A DNA stretch of 8,535 bases from Actinomycetota bacterium (GTDB lineage Bacteria > Actinomycetota > Acidimicrobiia > Spongiisociales > UBA11373): positions 1-8,535 of the forward strand of contig JAUYIV010000245.1 of NCBI GenBank assembly GCA_030688105.1. The letters run 5' to 3'. A program made the translations under genes and the position numbers. The notes beneath the pieces were generated by a model. The model had not been told where the DNA came from. It saw only the letters and a program-made list of their open reading frames with translations, and ran no database searches. Positions within the stretch are counted from its first letter, which is position 1, and each line of letters begins with the position of its first letter. Shown one piece after another: positions 5,527 to 8,535 of the stretch.

Positions 5527-6302
5527 AGGAATTCCGCTTCACGACATCCGGCACTCCGACGATCTCGCTGCGGTTGCCGTCGGGCCGGGTGCGGGTTCTC
5601 CATGGCGATCCGCGCGAACTCGTCATCCAACTCGACGGTCGCTCGTCCACCGTCGACAGATTCATCGTGGAGGACCGCGGCGGAGAGATCGTGATCGAGC
5701 CGGAGCGGTCGTCGAAGGGCCGCTGGGCGTCGGTCGAGGTCACCATCTGGGTGGGTGAGCCGATCCACTTTCGCGGTCGGATCGTGGCTGCCGACTTCAC
5801 GTCTGCGGTCGACCTCGCCTCGGTCCACGTCGAGAGCGCGTCGGGCGACATCGGCGTCGACGAAGTCGCCGGCGATGCCACGGTGCGAGCCGCCTCGGGC
5901 GACATCCGAGCGGGGACAGTCGGCGGGGACCTTGACGTGGCTGCCGCGTCGGGTGATGTCCGCGTCGGGCATGTCAAAGGTTCGACGTCCGTCAAGACGG
6001 CTTCGGGCGACGTCAAGGTCGGATCGGCCGACGGCGAGTTCACGGCGAAATCCGCGTCGGGAAGCATTTTCGTGACCCGCTTCGACGGCCCATCTTTCGA
6101 CGCCAAGAGCCTCTCGGGTGATGTCAGCCTCGGGGTCCCGCCCGGGCGTCGCTTCGATGTCACCTTCCACACGCTCAGCGGCGAGGTGCGTACCGACTTC
6201 CCGGTGGACCAGGGCGATCAGGGCGGGGGCGCCGCCCCGGCACGGCTGGCGATCAGAACGATCTCCGGCGACATCACAGTCCAGGGCGCCCCAGCGCGCT
6301 AG
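5523..6302 (+). CDS. DUF4097-type beta-strand repeat protein
   Basis: The 259-aa product has no signal peptide or membrane segment: it opens MKEFRFTTSGTPTISLRLP and is mostly short beta strands. From residue 105 it has a chain of turns with the core SGD: positions 107, 125, 143, 161, 179 (SGS), 198, 219 (SGE) and 248. The first five are exactly 18 residues apart. This matches DUF4097 proteins, which are expected to form a beta-solenoid and are sometimes called putative adhesins; the biochemical function is unknown. The ATG at 5523 overlaps the stop of the RHH-like gene. A longer frame from 5448 lies inside that gene and is rejected. Without export signals the protein is probably cytoplasmic, unlike membrane-tethered relatives. 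It ends 12 bases before the converging hydrolase stop. Confidence 0.85.
   Translation: MKEFRFTTSGTPTISLRLPSGRVRVLHGDPRELVIQLDGRSSTVDRFIVEDRGGEIVIEPERSSKGRWASVEVTIWVGEPIHFRGRIVAADFTSAVDLASVHVESASGDIGVDEVAGDATVRAASGDIRAGTVGGDLDVAAASGDVRVGHVKGSTSVKTASGDVKVGSADGEFTAKSASGSIFVTRFDGPSFDAKSLSGDVSLGVPPGRRFDVTFHTLSGEVRTDFPVDQGDQGGGAAPARLAIRTISGDITVQGAPAR
5841..6110 (+). repeat. 54-bp in-gene tandem repeat (five turns)
   Basis: The sequence TCGGGCGAC or a close variant recurs at 5841, 5895, 5949, 6003 and 6057, at exact 54-base steps. Each unit encodes one 18-residue turn of the beta-repeat protein. Bases between the cores are diverged, so this is an old protein repeat and not a recent slippage array. 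Confidence 0.85.
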
Positions 6303-6314
6303 CAAGCGTCAGAT

Positions 6315-7124
6315 TCAGGATTCAAGAGGCTCTTGGCTCTCGAATCTCTTCGCTATCGCCACCGCCGCCTCAAAAGCCGGAACCGCACCCTCGGCGAACA
6401 CCGCATGGCCCCGGCCGCACGCATGGAACAGGTCGTCGGCGAAGAGGGTCTTGTCCTCACGAAAGGCCGTGAGCATTCGGCCCCTGGTGTGCACCTTGAC
6501 GGCGCGTTCGCTGGATACCGCCACATCGCGGCACACCCGGTCGAAGATCTCCGACCTCCGGGTGGCGATGCGGCGGAGTGTGGGCGGCAGCCGCGGAATC
6601 GAGCCGAGGTCTCCCATGCCGTAGATGACAACGGAGGCACCGGCCTCCTCGAGCCTCTCGACGATCTCGGTCAGCTCGAGGCGGAATCGGCCGGGGCGCG
6701 TGCCGCGAAGCGCGTCGTTCGATCCCACGGAGACAGAAGCGACGTGGGGGCGGAGCCGAATCGCCTCGGCCAGCTGGCCGTCGATGACGTCACGGGCCTT
6801 CGCGCCGCCCACGGCGAGGCTGATGAGCTCGACGCGGTACCGATCGGCGAAGCCTTTGGCCACCGAGCGGATCCAGACATCGTCGAGGTCCTCGACGCCG
6901 GGTGCGGTGACGGATGAGTCCCCGAGTGCCACGATGCGGAGTGGCGGGCTCGACGGATCGCCGAACACCCCGGAGGCATCCTGGTTCTGGAACGTGGGCA
7001 GATCGCGGCGATACACCGCTCGCACAAGCTCCCCGGCGACCACCGCAGCTGCCGCCACGGGAAGCGCCGACGCCACCTTCCGCTTCACGACCATGCCGAC
7101 ACCGGATGATACCGGCTCGACCAC
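6315..7124 (-). CDS. SGNH/GDSL-family hydrolase, possibly membrane-anchored
   Basis: The product is a predicted esterase/lipase-like hydrolase of the SGNH fold. The four family blocks are visible (numbered from the GTG at 7124): block I GDSS with nucleophile Ser70, block II Gly near 106-107 (VGGAKARD), block III GSND with Asn136, and block V DLFH with Asp231 and His234. The length of 269 aa is normal for the family. A hydrophobic segment at about 18-33 after MVVKRK suggests an uncleaved anchor or signal. The start is uncertain. The GTG at 7124 has GGAGGG ten bases upstream, while the ATG at 7094 (MVVKRK) gives a more usual N-terminus but no ribosome binding site. The substrate cannot be told. 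The gene is divergent from the oxidoreductase, with only 32 bases between starts, and convergent with the DUF4097 gene. Confidence 0.85.
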   Translation of the reverse strand: MVEPVSSGVGMVVKRKVASALPVAAAAVVAGELVRAVYRRDLPTFQNQDASGVFGDPSSPPLRIVALGDSSVTAPGVEDLDDVWIRSVAKGFADRYRVELISLAVGGAKARDVIDGQLAEAIRLRPHVASVSVGSNDALRGTRPGRFRLELTEIVERLEEAGASVVIYGMGDLGSIPRLPPTLRRIATRRSEIFDRVCRDVAVSSERAVKVHTRGRMLTAFREDKTLFADDLFHACGRGHAVFAEGAVPAFEAAVAIAKRFESQEPLES

Positions 7125-7156
7125 CTCCGGCCTACCCTCCCGGAAAAGGAGATGGG

Positions 7157-8185
7157 ATGCGTCTGGGGCTCAACCTCGGGTACGCCGGGGCACGGGTGGA
7201 ACCGCGTCTCGACCTGGTCGTCGAGGCCGATCGCCTCGGGTACCACTCGGTCTGGGTGGCCGAGGTCTACGGCAGCGACGCGGTGTCGATGCTCGCCTGG
7301 TACGGAGCCTCCACCGAGAAGATCCACCTCGGCAGCGCGATCCTCCAGATGCCGGCGCGTACGCCGGCGATGACCGCCATGACCGCGGTCACCCTGTCCG
7401 AGCTCTCCGGTGGACGCTTCCTCCTCGGACTCGGCATGTCGGGGCCCCAGGTGGTCGAGGGGTGGCACGGGGTGCCGTATGGGAAGCCGCTCGGCGTGAC
7501 CCGGGAATACGTGTCGATTCTCCGCTCGGCCTTCGCCCGGGACAAGCTCGAGCATCGCGGCGAGCACTACCGGATCCCGTTCGATGGGCCTGGCTCCTCG
7601 GGGCTCGGGCGGGCGCTTCGCCTCACCGTCCACCCCACCCACGACATACCGATCTATCTGGCTGCGATCGGCCCGAAAAACGTGTCGCTGGCGGCGGAGA
7701 TCGCCGACGGATGGCTGCCGTTCTGGTATTCCCCGTTTCGGGCGGCCGACGTCTTCCGCGGCGCCCTCGAGGACGGATTCGCCAGGTCGGGTGACCCCGG
7801 GAAGCGGGATCGCTTCGACATCGCCCCGACGGTCCCCGCCGTGGTGACCGACGAGACCGAGCAGGCCCTCAGGGGCGTCAAGCCACTCCTCGCTTTGTAC
7901 GTGGGGGGCATGGGGGCTCGCGGCAGGAACTTCTACTTCGACCTGGTGTGCCGGTACGGGTACGAGGAACAGGCGACCCGGATCCAGGACCTCTATCTGG
8001 CCGGGAAGAGAGCGGCGGCGGTGGCGGCGGTGCCCGATTCCCTCGTCGAAGAAGTCGCGCTGATCGGCCCGCCGGCGGCACTGCGTGACAAACTCGAGGC
8101 ATGGACGGAATCGGGAGTCTCCACGTTGTGCGTCATCGCCCATGATGTCGACACCCTGCGCACCCTCGCCGAACTGGTGCTCTAG
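7157..8185 (+). CDS. LLM-class F420-dependent oxidoreductase
   Basis: This is a flavin/F420-dependent oxidoreductase with the luciferase-like TIM-barrel fold. The 342-aa product starts MRLGLNLGYAG and has typical family stretches: EADRLGYHSVWVAEVYGSDAV split over 23-43, AILQMPARTPAMTAMTAVTL (61-80), LSGGRFLLGLGMSGPQVVEGWHG (83-105 in part), IPIYLAAIGPKNVSLAAEIADGW (164-186 in part) and LIGPP near the end. This pattern is that of mycobacterial-type F420 enzymes such as Rv3520c, from memory. The ATG at 7157 has AAAGGAG (7145-7151) five bases upstream; the long upstream frame to 6914 overlaps the divergent hydrolase and is rejected. The hydride donor F420H2 is inferred from subfamily resemblance; the substrate is unknown. 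No F420 biosynthesis gene lies in the window. Confidence 0.9.
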   Translation: MRLGLNLGYAGARVEPRLDLVVEADRLGYHSVWVAEVYGSDAVSMLAWYGASTEKIHLGSAILQMPARTPAMTAMTAVTLSELSGGRFLLGLGMSGPQVVEGWHGVPYGKPLGVTREYVSILRSAFARDKLEHRGEHYRIPFDGPGSSGLGRALRLTVHPTHDIPIYLAAIGPKNVSLAAEIADGWLPFWYSPFRAADVFRGALEDGFARSGDPGKRDRFDIAPTVPAVVTDETEQALRGVKPLLALYVGGMGARGRNFYFDLVCRYGYEEQATRIQDLYLAGKRAAAVAAVPDSLVEEVALIGPPAALRDKLEAWTESGVSTLCVIAHDVDTLRTLAELVL

Positions 8186-8278
8186 GAGCGTGCGGCAGCG
8201 GGCTCGCCCCCGGAATCGCCCATCGGCTTGCCGAGGGCCAAAAAGGTGATGGGACCGGCGACCCGTTGGTGTACGCCC

Positions 8279-8500
8279 TCAGCGCCGGCCGAGGTGGCGT
8301 GCCCCGAGGCGATCGGCCACCTGCCATGCCAACCCGGCCAGTGCGAACGCCACCACGGCCCAAACCACCACCGACCACTCACCGTATGCCGTGGCGGCGA
8401 GGACCAGAAGGGCACCGCCCATCGCCAGCGCGCCGCCGGCGATCGAGATCGGCCTTCCCAGCCAATCGGGGATTCGCTCCGTCAGCCGTTCGATCAGCAC
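8279..8500 (-). CDS. Small hypothetical membrane protein (73 aa)
   Basis: The frame reads MLIERLTERIPDWLGRP, then two hydrophobic segments (about 18-37 and 43-59) and a basic tail DRLGARHLGRR. It looks like a two-helix inner membrane protein with an amphipathic N-terminus. I do not recognise a family. The start is GTG at 8500. There is no good Shine-Dalgarno, but a TATTCT box lies six bases upstream, as in leaderless transcripts. It converges on the oxidoreductase, with 93 bases between stops. An overlapping minus frame (8415-8182) is considered a shadow. Confidence 0.6.
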   Translation of the reverse strand: MLIERLTERIPDWLGRPISIAGGALAMGGALLVLAATAYGEWSVVVWAVVAFALAGLAWQVADRLGARHLGRR

Positions 8501-8506
8501 CCACGC

Positions 8507-8512
8507 AGAATA
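8507..8512 (-). promoter_or_regulatory. Candidate -10 box, leaderless small membrane protein gene
   Basis: The minus strand reads TATTCT (TANNNT type) six bases before the GTG at 8500. At that spacing transcription would start at or next to the start codon, as is common for leaderless mRNAs in actinobacteria. A -35 cannot be judged because the window ends 23 bases further upstream. Confidence 0.35.
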
Positions 8513-8535
8513 CCTGCCGGTGCCCGGAGTGAAGG

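Noticed and set aside
5841..6110. CRISPR-like array suggested by regular 54-base spacing
   Set aside because: The repeat core is about 9 bases, keeps reading frame, and encodes protein turns; the intervals are coding and related to each other.
5083..6302. Toxin-antitoxin module (HicB-like antitoxin with partner toxin)
   Set aside because: The neighbour genes are a basic micro-protein and a 259-aa beta-repeat protein; no HicA-like or other toxin fold is recognisable.
5505..6305. A 266-codon minus frame antisense to the DUF4097 gene
   Set aside because: Its composition is compatible with antisense of a repetitive gene, and the plus frame has the periodic SGD turns and an overlapping start.
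6323..6335. Palindrome CAAGAG-G-CTCTTG near the converging stops as a terminator
   Set aside because: It lies inside the C-terminal codons of the hydrolase and is not followed by a U-run on either strand.
8186..8278. Minus frame continuing past the small membrane protein stop, and small TCGGC-TT-GCCGA stem as terminator
   Set aside because: The frame needs a frameshift to join the membrane protein and has no start of its own with a ribosome site; the stem is only 5 bp and lacks a U-run.

Overview
The window is high-GC DNA with dense gene packing, frequent GTG starts and several 1-4 base stop/start overlaps. Together with an F420-type luciferase-like oxidoreductase, this suggests an actinobacterium (Actinomycetota, possibly the Acidimicrobiia or a related uncultured lineage). 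The lineage is an inference from gene content and composition, because no rRNA or other phylogenetic marker is present.

Layout. At the left edge (1-327, +) is the 3' part of a hypothetical membrane protein gene. Bases 449-4776 on the minus strand form a thiamine uptake and activation operon. Reading from right to left it has a TPP riboswitch (about 4682-4776), thiamine pyrophosphokinase thiN (4681-4037), lipoprotein thiamine-binding protein thiB (4040-3021), fused two-domain permease thiP (3024-1426) and ATPase thiQ (1426-449). Every junction overlaps (ATGA, GTGA, TGATG), so translation is probably coupled along the operon. Thiamine captured by ThiB would enter through ThiP/ThiQ and be pyrophosphorylated directly to TPP by ThiN, and TPP in turn would shut the operon down through the riboswitch.

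Back to back with it on the plus strand is a three-gene operon at 4840-6302. It has a promoter buried in a cluster of TGACA half-sites, a 52-aa very basic small protein (4910-5068), a 147-aa protein with a C-terminal ribbon-helix-helix-like segment (5083-5526) and a DUF4097-type beta-repeat protein with a strict 18-residue period (5523-6302). None of the three has a clear known role. This is the most interesting part of the window: a possibly self-regulated unit whose likely repressor is encoded next to its operator-like array.

The right part holds an SGNH/GDSL-type hydrolase (7124-6315, -), a divergent LLM-class F420-dependent oxidoreductase (7157-8185, +) and a small two-helix membrane protein (8500-8279, -), which may be leaderless. 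No tRNA, rRNA, CRISPR array, insertion sequence or phage gene was seen. No gap between genes exceeds 300 bases; the largest, 4682-4909, is filled by the riboswitch and the two divergent promoters.
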